Part shown: one piece after another, positions 34,334 to 44,290 of the stretch
Numbering within the stretch: position 1 is the first letter of the stretch
How the letters are laid out: the number at the start of each line of letters is the position of its first letter
Assembly: GCA_015680685.1 (NCBI GenBank)
Contig: MNCI01005409.1
Coordinates: forward strand, 19,291 to 83,290
Origin: Gnetum montanum
Taxonomy: Eukaryota; Streptophyta; Gnetopsida; Gnetales; Gnetaceae
Direction: 5' to 3'
DNA length: 64,000 nt
Notes under the pieces: model-generated
Database searches by the model: none
Told to the model about the DNA's origin: nothing
The model's input: the letters and a program-made list of their open reading frames with translations, nothing else
Made by a program: the position numbers and the translations under genes

Positions 34334-37300
34334 ATGTCCACCAATAACATCCTCTCAATATTTTCTCTCAATGGATCATATGGAGATGTAGAAATAGCGA
34401 TCTGCCCAAAATCTTTGGATCTAAATCCATCCATCTATACCAATTTGATAGCCTCCACTTAAGAAACATCAGATTGACCTAAAAATGTAGCTAAAACTCT
34501 AGATTTAGAAGCTAACAATATCACTGAAGATCATCTAGTTGAAATCCCCATTACCATAGTCAATGATGAAGCTAGAACCTTGAAATTAAGTGCCTTATTA
34601 GATCTACAACTTGTAGGTGACATCACTCAGGCTTTAAAAGATAACATAAAAATGTTCGAATGGTCATATATAGGCATGTCGAGACTAGACCCCTGGATCA
34701 TCCAACACAACATTATTCTTGATGAAAAAATTAAACCAGTGAAGAAAAAAGCACAAAAGGTTAGACTTGAAGTGGCATTAGTAGTCCACGTTGAAATCAC
34801 AAAGCTCTACCAAGCTGGTTTCATTCGAGCCGTCGACTATTCTGATTGGGTATCAAACATTGTTGTAGTCCCCAAGAAGAATGGTAGTATACACATATGC
34901 ATATATTTCCACGATTTCAATGTAGCCACTATAAAAGATGATTTCCCATTACCTAACANTGATTTCAATGTAGCCACTATAAAAGATGATTTCCCATTAC
35001 CTAACATTGATCAACTTATTGACACGACTATAGGGCATGAGCTATTGTCCTTCATGGACGGATTTTCGAGCTACAATCAAATAAGAATTAATCCAGAGCA
35101 TCAACTTAGGACAACTTTTATGACACCTTGGGGGACATTCTATTACACAATGATGCCATTTGGCCTTAAAAATGCAGGCGCCACATATCAGCAAGCAATG
35201 ACATACATATTTAACAATTACATGCTTGATTTTCTCAATGATTATGTTGACGATATATCAGTCAAATATAAAATAACTAAACAACATGCAAAAGATCTAG
35301 ACTTAGTGCTTAAATATTGTCTCAAATATGACCTTAGGCTCAACCCAGAAAAGTGTGCCTTTGGTGTTAAAACAGGAAAAATGCTTGGTTTCCTAGTTTC
35401 TGAAACAGGGATATAGGTAGACCCTGATAAGGTCAAAGCAATAACCAATATGCAACCTCTAAGAAACCTCACTAAACTACGTGGCCTCCAAGGTAGACTA
35501 CAATTCATTAGATGCTTTATCGAAAGGCTGACAAATAAGTTGAGTCCCATGCAGCATCTGTTATGAAAGAATGTACATTTTCAATGGAATCAACAATGAT
35601 AAGAAGAATTCGAGAACATAAAACAAGAGTTGGCCCAACTACCAATTGTTTGTCCTCCACAAAGTAACAAACCTTCCTACATCTATCTTGCAACTTCTAG
35701 TTCATCCATCACATCCATGCTCTATCAAAAATGTCAAGATGGAGCCGAGATCCCTATATATTATCTAACCCATGCTTTAATAGCCTATGAACAATGATAC
35801 AACGACGTAGAAAAATCATGCCTCACCCTCATCTTCTCCTTGAAGAAATGGAGGCATTATCTCTTTGGTAATCAGGTTTACATCATTTGCAAGGATAATG
35901 TTCTCTGTGCCATCACTAATAACATCTATGAGTCAAGTAGGTTAGCTAGATGGAAAGCGATGATCGTAGAGTTTGATTTGCACTATGTCACTCAATCTTC
36001 CACAAAAGGTCAGGAAATAGCCATGTAGCTAACCATCTTACCAACTCACGATCAAGAAACGATAAACCTTGAATTCCCAGATGAAAATTTTAACAGTGTA
36101 GACACTTTACCTGATGACTACGAGGCAATCATCTACTTCGATGGGGCTTCAACCTCTTGAGGAGGAAGTGCTGTAGCCATTTTAACATACCCCTATGGAG
36201 AAATCCAACCTTTCACCTACCGCTTAACCTTTCCTTGCACCAATAATGTAGCAAAATATGAAGGTCTTCTTAGAGGCCTTCAAGTAGCGTTAACTTCAGG
36301 AATCTCACACCTTGTGGTTCGAGGTGATTTGCAATTAGTTGATAATCAAGTCACTCAGGTCCATGCATGCAAATCTCTCCATTTACAACCGTATTGTGAT
36401 TTGACCAAACATCTAGTGAGGAAACTAGTAGAAGTGGATATACAACACGTCCCTAGAAGCAAAAAAACTATCATTGATGCACTTGCCACAGTAGCCTTAA
36501 ACATGACACTTGAAATGTTCCATGCATTACCTAGTTCTATAACCATTTGTGCCAAACCTGTAATTAACACTCTAAATGAAATACCTATAGCATCTGTTAG
36601 TACAACACATGCAATAGAATGGTATGATAACATAAAAGAGTATCTTCTAAGAGGCGAACCTCCACAACACTTGACAAATGCCAAAAAAAATGCTATATGA
36701 AAACGTTCCCACCAATATGCATTAACAGGAGACACCTTGTGTCATAAATCTTATGAAGGTATTCTACTAATGTGCGTTAGTAGCATTGACGGTCAAACAA
36801 TCATAGAAAAAATCCATGAAGGACTTTGTGGAGTACACATAGCACCTAAAGCAATGGTAACAAAGATTAGGCATTTAAGCTACTACTGGCCACACATGGA
36901 ATACGATTGCATCTCCAAGGTTAGAACATGTGACATTTGCCAAAAGCATGATAATCTGATACATGTGCCACCTAACAAACTACATATAGCACAAATCACA
37001 TGGCCATGCCAAAAATGGGGATTAGAATTAATTGGACTAATAACACCATCGTTCTCTGTAGGACATAGCTTTATCATCACTACAATCGAATATTTCACAA
37101 AATGGGTAGGAGATATTCCCCTTAGGAAGACCAGCTCAAAACACATTTGCACTTTCATAATGGAAAATATTGTGACCCATTTTGGTATTCCAATGACCAT
37201 CGTTACCGACAATGGGCCAAAATTCAGCAGTGCAGATACCAAAAGCTTTTGTGAAAGTCTAGGCATTAAACATGCATTTTCATCACCTTACTACCCATAG

Positions 37301-37856
37301 AGCAATGGTCAAGAAAAGGCTACAAACAAAACTATCATCATGGTGCTCAAAAAATGCTGAATCAGAGCAAGAAGCGATGGCATGAACAATTAGTCTATGC
37401 ATTATGGGCTTACAGAACAACACATTGAACATCCATAGGTAAAACTCCATATAGTCTAGTGTACGGATCTGAAGTTGTTTTACCTTTAGAATTGCAGGTT
37501 CCCTCATTGTGGATAGCTCTCTCCAGCCTCCTCGATAAAGTCAAAATAATGAATTATGCATTAATGACCTCAATTCGGTAGAGGAGGAATGTGTACGAAT
37601 GCTTGATCAAATTAAATGGTACCAAAAATAATAGAGGCAAAGGCACAAGCACAATATTCATAAATGCCCAATCAAAGAAGGATATCTAGTTCTTAAGGCC
37701 ACCCAAGAACATACAGATAAATTCTTAGCCAATTGGGAAGAACCTTACTTAGTCACCAAGGCATACAATAATGGAGCATTCAGACTTGCTGACATGGATA
37801 GAAATGAGTTTGCCAATCCTACAAAGCACTTGTACTTGAAAAGGTACTATGTCTGA
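34334..37856 (+). pseudogene. pol: Element C pol (RT, two RNase H domains, integrase)
   Basis: ATG 34334 (MSTNNILSIFSLNGSYG), stop 37854-37856. RT: RLDPWIIQHNI, LYQAGFIRAVDYSDWVS, VVPKKNGSI, DDFPLPN (duplicated by an assembly fault at 34913-35006), SFMDGFSSYNQIRINPEH, MMPFGLKNAGATYQ, NDYVDDISVKYK (YVDD box), LNPEKCAFGVKTGKMLGF. Gypsy RNase H 35580-35900; archaeal-type RNase H about 36120-36510 (YFDGASTS, AKYEGLLRGL, RGDLQLVDNQV, IIDALA). Integrase 36737-37856: HHCC zinc domain (H..H..CDICQKH), WGLELIG, TDNGPKF, YYP*SNGQ and the PYLVTKAYNNGAF C-terminal domain. This is the best-preserved pol here, with only a handful of stops and shifts (35414, 36027, 36160). Confidence 0.9.
34913..35006. other. 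Single-N junction with 46-nt direct duplication inside pol
   Basis: 34913-34958 and 34961-35006 are identical 46-nt blocks around an N at 34959. They create a false repeat of DFNVATIKDDFPLPN in RT. Same size and form as at 5603-5696, so it is an assembly artefact rather than biology. Confidence 0.85.
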
Positions 37857-37866
37857 CAAACTTGAG

Positions 37867-38520
37867 GTACATCGTAGTCTTGGCATCACGGCTTAAAACT
37901 GATACCACAGAGTAGTCCTGACATCATCACTTAAAACTAATACCATAGAGTAGTCCTGACATCATGAATTAAAACTAATACCACATAGTAGTCCTGGCAT
38001 CATGACTTAAAACTAATACCACAGAGTAGTCCTGACATCATGACTTAAAACTAATACCATAGAGTAGTCCTAGCATCATGACTTATAATTGATACCACAG
38101 AGTAGTCCTGGCATTATAACTTAAAACTGATACCATAGAGTAGTCCTGGCATCATGACTTAAAATTGATAACATAGAGTAGTCCTTACATCATGACTTAA
38201 AACTGATACCACAGAGTAGTTCTGGCATCATGACTTAAAATTGATACCACAGAGTAGTCCTGGAGTCATGATGATAAATCAACACCATAGAGCTCTGTCT
38301 AGTATGACACTAAACTACCACATCTATCCGCCATGACATGAAACTAGCATCTAGAGTCTACTAAGACTATAAACTAGTTTGCCTCTTTATAGTCCGCTAC
38401 GACTATAAACTAGAAATGCACCATCCACTACAATGCTAAACTAGCACTGTCCAAGGGGTTATGACATGAAACTAACCTGTGACAGTCCACTAAGACTATA
38501 AACTAGTGACATCCCCGACC
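37867..38520 (+). repeat. 38-bp tandem array after pol, element C
   Basis: About eleven tandem copies of a 38-bp unit ACCACAGAGTAGTCCTGGCA + TCATGACTTAAAACTGAT (37904-38290), then seven looser copies of the GACTATAAACTAG type to ~38510. Unit ends coincide with the general TTAAAACTA motif of the family. There are no unique spacers, so it is not CRISPR-like. Confidence 0.9.
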
Positions 38521-39736
38521 ACTAGACAAAACTTGAGAAGATGGGTTGCTACAGTTGGTTGTTCCTGTTCCTCAAAGACTTGTTGCATGATTTGTCTCAT
38601 GGATACTAATGAAGCTGATGTGGTTCATAATTCTATCTGCATTGAAAATTTCCTCCATCTCTTTGTTTAAAATGATTAGCTAACTATTTCATTTGTGCTT
38701 TTCTTGTCTTCTTGGAGTTGTATTTGTAGGATGACACTCTTGAGGTGTTCGTACATGGATGCACTTCATCGTGACGAGGAGGTATCACATTCTTCTTGAA
38801 GCATGTAACTGGGTTAATCAATCCGTTCATGAGTACATTCCCAATTCCTGATACATCCCCTATTTCCCCATCATGCTTTCCTTAGCCTATTCAATTTTAT
38901 CCTCTTGATACATTCTACTCGCCTCAAAACTCTTGATACATTCTACTCGCCTCAAAACTCTTGATACACTATTGCACACTTTAGCTCTCTAAGCAGTTGT
39001 GATACAAAACACAATACACAGTACATGATACAAAATGAAAGTGCCCAAACATGAGCAAAGCACTAAAAGTAAGCTTTTTCAAAAGACCAAAAAAGAAAAA
39101 AGAAAAAAAAAAGAAAAATAAAAGAAAAGAAAAACAAGGCAACAAACAAAATAAGAAACAAACAAAAAAGGAAAAGAACAAAAGGGCCAAAGAGCAAAAT
39201 GCATGAAAAAGGTCTTCGTGACCCAATTGACATCATAAAAAAAGACTATTGGCTATTCTCACATAAGCCCCAGGAAAAAAGGTAATTGTCTTGAAAAATA
39301 GTTACACTTGTGTCTCAAATAGATCATGTTGTACACCATTGCAGGCTTTGGCTATTTACAATGGGCCCTATAAACACTCTATAAGAGTCCTATTTCTCCA
39401 AAGAACGCACTTCCCATATCTTGGCTCCAATTTTGCTGAACAATGGCTATGGACAAGGACCAAAGATATAGCTCATTCACGTGAGAGCATTCCTCTCCCA
39501 TAATCCCAACAACAATCATAACCCTTCATTAACTCCTAGCTTCCCTTGGTTACAACCAATTCCCTTGCATCTTGAACCACATTCCCTCAATCCCATGTAC
39601 TTTTGAAAATAGTGCGATGACATCTAGCCAAGGGTCGACGGTTAATATTTGATGCTTTATTGTTCATGATGTTTTTCACTTCTTTGTTGATGCCTCTTGG
39701 GTCGATTCCTCCAGACATCAACAAAGAGGGGCCAAA
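38521..39736 (+). other. Element C 3' untranslated region and polypurine tract
   Basis: Non-coding; homologous by eye to 12150-11400 (reverse complement) of B. An A/G-rich stretch lies at 39085-39180. The polypurine tract AAAGAGGGG is at 39724-39732, three bases plus a mutated TG before the LTR. Confidence 0.7.
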
Positions 39737-40280
39737 GAAACACCACTAATTTTGGCCTAGAACTTTGAAATAAGAATGACTCAAGCCCTTTCAAGAATTT
39801 GGGAGGCAAAATTTGACTAAGGCATGGAACCCAAGCCCAGCTTGCTCAAGCCAGCTTGATCACACTATCAAGCTAGCTTGTCCTCAACATGAGTAACTCC
39901 TACAGCTTCAAAATCAAGTTAAAGATGGCCCAATATGAAGGTGCAAGCCATCCTCAAGAGTTATTGATGTCAACTCCAAACTTCAACATTATGGGATTCA
40001 AATTTCAGTGTCAAACGGTGCAAATTTCCTCACTCATGCTGCAGGTCATGCTGCAAGTCAGGTTGTAGTGTGAGTCTAGTGTGACTAGCTTTTAGAGCCT
40101 TAAAATAGCCTCAAAACAATGTCAAAATGGTTTGATTTTGAAGGGACAAGTCACCGTCAAGGTCCATTAACGATTTCTCCAAGTTTCAGCCTCTAGAACT
40201 TCAGATTTCAGCTCCAAAAATGCTCATTTTTGTCATTGACGCCTAGGTCACGTTGGCAGTGTGAGTCCAGCATGATCAAC

Positions 40281-40588
40281 TTCTAGAAAATTCTAGAAAA
40301 TTCTCAGCATCAACAACTCTCAGAAAATTCTAGAAAATGGTAGAAAATTCCAAAAAATTCTTAGCATCAACAACTCCTAGAAAATTCTAGAAAATTCCAA
40401 AAAATTCTCAGCATCAGCAACTACCAAAAAATTCTAGAAAATTCTTAGCATCAGCAACTCCCAGAAAATTCTAGAAAATTCTCAACATCAACAACTCCCA
40501 GAAAATTCCAAAAAATGACAAAAAATTCTAGACAATTCCAAAAAATTCTCAGCATCAACAACTCCCAGAAAATTCCAGAAAACTTAGG
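40281..40588 (+). promoter_or_regulatory. Heat-shock-element array in the C LTR U3
   Basis: Repeated GAAnnTTC palindromes in register: 40281-40303 reads TTCTAGAAAATTCTAGAAAATTC, five alternating TTC/GAA pentamers. Further GAAAATTCTAGAA or GAAAATTCCAGAA clusters lie near 40323, 40342, 40380, 40432, 40463, 40500 and 40567, separated by a spacer CAGCATCAACAACTCC. This matches the consensus heat shock element (nGAAnnTTCnnGAAn) bound by heat-shock factors. It ends about 330 bp upstream of the TATA box. Function is an inference. Confidence 0.65.
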
Positions 40589-41185
40589 GATGAAGAAGTT
40601 TCAAGCAAGATGGGTCGAATTTCCCTTGTACATTTCATAGTAAATATTCATTTGTGGGATAGTTAGGCCCTCACGGTCTAAATTAAATATTCTTTCATGG
40701 GCTTGAGTAACCCATGAGTTGTAAAATGCAATGCACCTAGTCAAGAACATAGCTTTCCGACACACATCCAACTCTTGTCGACACACATCCAACTCTTGCT
40801 GACACATGTCCAACTTGTACATAGTTGTCTATCAAACATGTGTCACATGATCCATTCTCCTCTCAAATCTTGGCTGTTGATTCCATCTATAGATTTTGTG
40901 CCTGAGCCTAGCCAAACCCTATAAATGCCCCATCCATTCACATAAATCGGGGTCAATAATTTTGGCTTTTTTCAACAATCCTTGGACACTCAAGCACACT
41001 AGACTCCTAGCATCTGAGCACCTACAAACACATCATCCCAAGGCTTAGACTTGCTATCACACACACAACTATGCTTTGATCGATGCACATCTCTGTTAAA
41101 CAATTTTTTTTACGTTTTCCATCCATTATATTGTTTACATTATTTCTATTTTTTGCACGTTTCTACATTCTATTTATGTTTGCCA

Positions 41186-41245
41186 NCATGTAAACGTGAC
41201 GTAATGCAATGAGATGTAAACAGAACGCAACACAATGTATAAACN
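41186..41245. other. Inverted contig fragment between two Ns
   Basis: 41187-41244 (58 nt), bounded by N at 41186 and 41245, is the reverse complement of 41350-41405 apart from the last bases. The flanking sequence is also locally duplicated (TTTTTGCACGTTTCT.CATTC before and after). This is a misplaced, flipped contig, not a true inverted repeat. Confidence 0.85.
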
Positions 41246-41642
41246 TTTTTTGCACGTTTCTGCATTCTATTTATGTTTTTCGTTCATTATATTGTTTACA
41301 TTATTTCTATTTTTTTGCACATTTTTGCATTCTATTTATGTTTGTCTATGTTTATACATTGTGTTGCGTTCTGTTTACATCTCATTGCATTACGTCACGT
41401 TTACACCTTACATTCGCACTACGCTCTATGTTTGCATTCCGTGAAGACAACCCTAGCACAAGCCATAGTTTACGCTTGGGGAAGTCCTTGGTTTACTTTT
41501 GTGTAGACCATCCAAGGCACTCTACCTTTGTTTACTTTTCTAGCTTGCCCTTGAGGCAAAGGTGAGGTTAGTTGTGTATACCCGATGATCTTTCGATGTT
41601 TTTTTCCCTTCTAGCCTTACATCGATGATTTAGGTCAGTACA

Positions 41643-43800
41643 GGGGTGGTAAATTATTTTATCAAATCCAAGTTGTATTACCTAGTCCCGCAGTCTGTCA
41701 GTTAAGATTTCACCCAAACAAAGAGCATTCTAGACGTGGCCGAAGCCAATAAGGATTTGGCCTATGTTGCGTATAAAAATGCATATACCAAAAAAGAAAA
41801 AGAAAAGGTAAAAGCTGCAATGGCCATGATGGCTGCTATGGAAAATGAGGCAAAGCCCAACAACAACAATAATAAGAAAGCAGCCACAATGGCAACTAAC
41901 CTCGCACCTAGCCCAAGTAATGTTGCCCAACCCTCCACGTCAGTACCAGAGGCATCCACCCCGGCTAAACCCAACTTCGAGTGTAAAGATTAATCCAAAT
42001 ACATGCCTCTACCTATCAAGCCTTCAGAACTTCTAAAGCAATTGTTGGGGGTTGGGTACATCCAACATAAGCGAATGTCAAAGGAGACAACCAAGCAGCA
42101 TCAATGGTACTATGAGCTCCTTAGGAGCCCCTCCTTGGCTATGCCCAACAAGTCACTAGTTCTTAAGAACTTCAGGCTGGAGTGGTTTTGTGAATACCAT
42201 CAACTCTGTGGTCACAACATGGATTACTATTTAGCATTAAAAGATGACATCCAATAGATGATTGATCAGGGGAAGTTGGTTTTAGAAGAAAGCAACCCCG
42301 TCCATCCTAAAAATCAATCCATGGATGTTTACAAGGACCCCCTCAATGCTAACGATGTGGGGTACATTATCAACATGATTAGTGTAGATAGTAATCCATA
42401 ATCCCCACAGTAGTCATTTGTGGTTTGTGCACCTCAACGTGTTGTAGCAACACCTACAGCCACGAAAAAGATGTCGCAACAGCCATTTTTTCTCAAAGTT
42501 CCTTCTCGTACATCCACCCCTGCATCCTTTATATTCAAAATTGCATCACCATCCACACTAATACCACAAACACCGTTCATCATTAGGGGGCCAAAACACT
42601 CAACTTTCCCATCCCACAAAGCCAACACAAGATGACATCATAGCCTTCCTATTCAAGGAAACGGGAAGAGCATTTAACGAATGAAACGGCCAAGGAGCGT
42701 ACTGCTGTAGGTCCTTCCAAGCCTACCCCTTCATCCCCCATGATTACACCTCCCTCATCACCAAAAGTTAATGCCACTATGCATGCATGGTCATCACCAC
42801 CTTGTCCAAAAAGGCCTAGCCCCAAACCTAAAACCACCCCTCCTTGAGAAATTTTTTTTCTAGGACGAATGGAGGAGGAGAAGGGTGGCAAACAACTAGA
42901 AAATGGAAAAAACCTTCTAGATGCCCTTACTTAAGTCAAACAGGCTCTAAAATAGAAGAACACAACCTTGAGCTTGTATGATCTAGTAATGATCTCTACT
43001 GCACACTTCGAGGCCTTGGTTCACATGTTAATGTCTATACCCATTGATGAAAACATGTTGGCATAGGAGGAAGAAATCCATGTAGTCATGCTTGCTTCTA
43101 CGACCAAAGAACCATGACCATCTTAGTTGACATTCTGTGACGAGTCCATTAAGGATGACCTTGAAAAGGATCAGGCGACGACAACACCCCTGTTCATCAT
43201 AATTCAGGTTGGTCAACACAGGGCTGCTACAAATGTCATCCCATTCCCCATAGTGGACAACCTAGGTTTGGTGGACCAAATCAAAACCATGACAATGTCA
43301 TGTCTAAAGTCATTCAACAGAGTGTGGGTAGTGATGAAAAGGACTATCCACATTAACTTTGTGGTAGGGGACTAGTTCCCCACAAATGCAACATTCATCA
43401 TGGTAGAAGAGATGCCTGGGTTTAACCTAATCTTGGGAAGGTTGTGGTTAGCCCAACTTAGGGCTATCTCTTCACCCATACATCAAGAAATCTATCTACA
43501 TTATGTGGGTAAGGAGGTGATGATTTATAGTGACGAAGTGGCTACCTAGGTGATAAATAATGTTGACATGGAGCAAGGTTCAAAAGTAATAAATTCTAAG
43601 AATGAAGTGCCTATTTCCATTGAAGCGACTTGTTTGGAAAATGAGCCAGCCCAAAATGCCAACTCAGAAAATGAAATGACGTGGATTGAGTCACCTTTTC
43701 AAGTGGTAGATAACAACATAGAAGAATACCACAATGAAGCCCCTCAGCCCTACAAATTGCCAAATCCATGATGGATTAAGAAGAAGCTGCGAGAATAATC
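41643..43800 (+). pseudogene. gag-pro: Element E gag (3' part) and protease remnant
   Basis: It starts abruptly in the middle of gag (GVVNYFIKSKLYYL, equal to the C and D capsid end) because C inserted here. Then a K/E/A-rich stretch (TKKEKEKVKAAM), ELLKQLLGVGYIQHKRMS, a zinc-knuckle-like block at about 42190-42240 with its last Cys changed to Tyr, NQSMDVYKDPLNAND, a P/S/T-rich linker, and a protease region 43200-43450 (AATNVIPFPIVDNLGL, FNLILGRLWL) from which the catalytic DDG has been deleted. The tail IEATCLENEPAQN...MTWIESPFQVV corresponds to the end of B gag-protease. Many stops. Confidence 0.75.
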
Positions 43801-43954
43801 GTTACCTATGTAGCATAGCTACTCCACTACTTCCAATGCAACTAACACTTTTCATACATTTATTCTTTGATTGGCTTCATATTTATTCGATTACGCTAAG
43901 TGTCTAACTCATTCTTTAAATCGTTCACTTCACATCCATTGTTTACATTACACA

Positions 43955-44115
43955 ATGGTCCGCTAAGGCCTAAAACTGGTAAAAGTTTTCCTTACCATCA
44001 TCCAACAGCCCGAAATGCCTTAAAACTACCAATGGCCTGAAATGGCCTAAAACTAGCATCGACCCGAAATGGCTTAAAACTATTGTTACAGCTTGAAATG
44101 GCCTAAAACTAAAAT
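43955..44115 (+). repeat. Post-protease CCTAAAACTA motif array, element E
   Basis: Five copies of GAAATG(G/C)C(C/T)TAAAACTA spaced 25-35 bp between the gag-protease end and the 3' end of the antisense gene. Confidence 0.75.
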
Positions 44116-44290
44116 GAGATGCTCCTAACGAATTTAATGCATAAAAAATAATATATGTAAAATAAAATAAAAATAAATACAACACATAACATATAAGCAA
44201 TATAAATCTCTTCATATTCCATTCTTTTTTTCACAAATCAATAATGTTTGTAACATTCTTTGAATTTAAATAAAATGTTTAGCTGCTACA

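Larger units (their letters stand above)
28259..41642 (+). mobile_element. Element C: Tat-type Ty3/gypsy retrotransposon, plus strand
   Basis: Order: truncated 5' LTR, leader, gag (29476 to ~32190), internal deletion, antisense gene remnants (32255-33620, minus), pre-pol motif, pol (34334-37856), 38-bp array, 3' UTR, polypurine tract and 3' LTR (39737-41642). It sits inside gag of element E: E coding sequence resumes at 41643. A target-site duplication ggggt (41643-41647) is predicted, but the left partner is lost. Confidence 0.8.
39737..41642 (+). mobile_element. 3' LTR of element C
   Basis: It begins (T/A)GAAACACCACTAATTTTGGC (first base mutated) after the polypurine tract and ends ...TTTAGGTCAGTACA at 41642. 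TATA box tataaatg at 40920-40927. U3 includes LTR blocks shared with D, then the heat-shock-element-like array (40281-40588) that D lacks. U5 contains a scaffolding artefact (41186-41245). Directly after the LTR, element E gag continues. Confidence 0.8.

Noticed and set aside
34913-35006. Tandem duplication within RT as a biological feature
   Set aside because: Exact 46-nt duplicate around a single N, same size as at 5603-5696; assembly artefact.
37867-38290. CRISPR-like array
   Set aside because: Units are contiguous 38-bp tandem copies without unique spacers, in a plant retroelement.
39085-39180. Second polypurine tract in C
   Set aside because: It is a general A/G-rich stretch far from the LTR; the true tract with the LTR junction is at 39724-39732.
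41187-41405. Inverted repeat or hairpin in the C LTR
   Set aside because: One arm is bounded by Ns on both sides and is a flipped duplicate of the other; assembly artefact.
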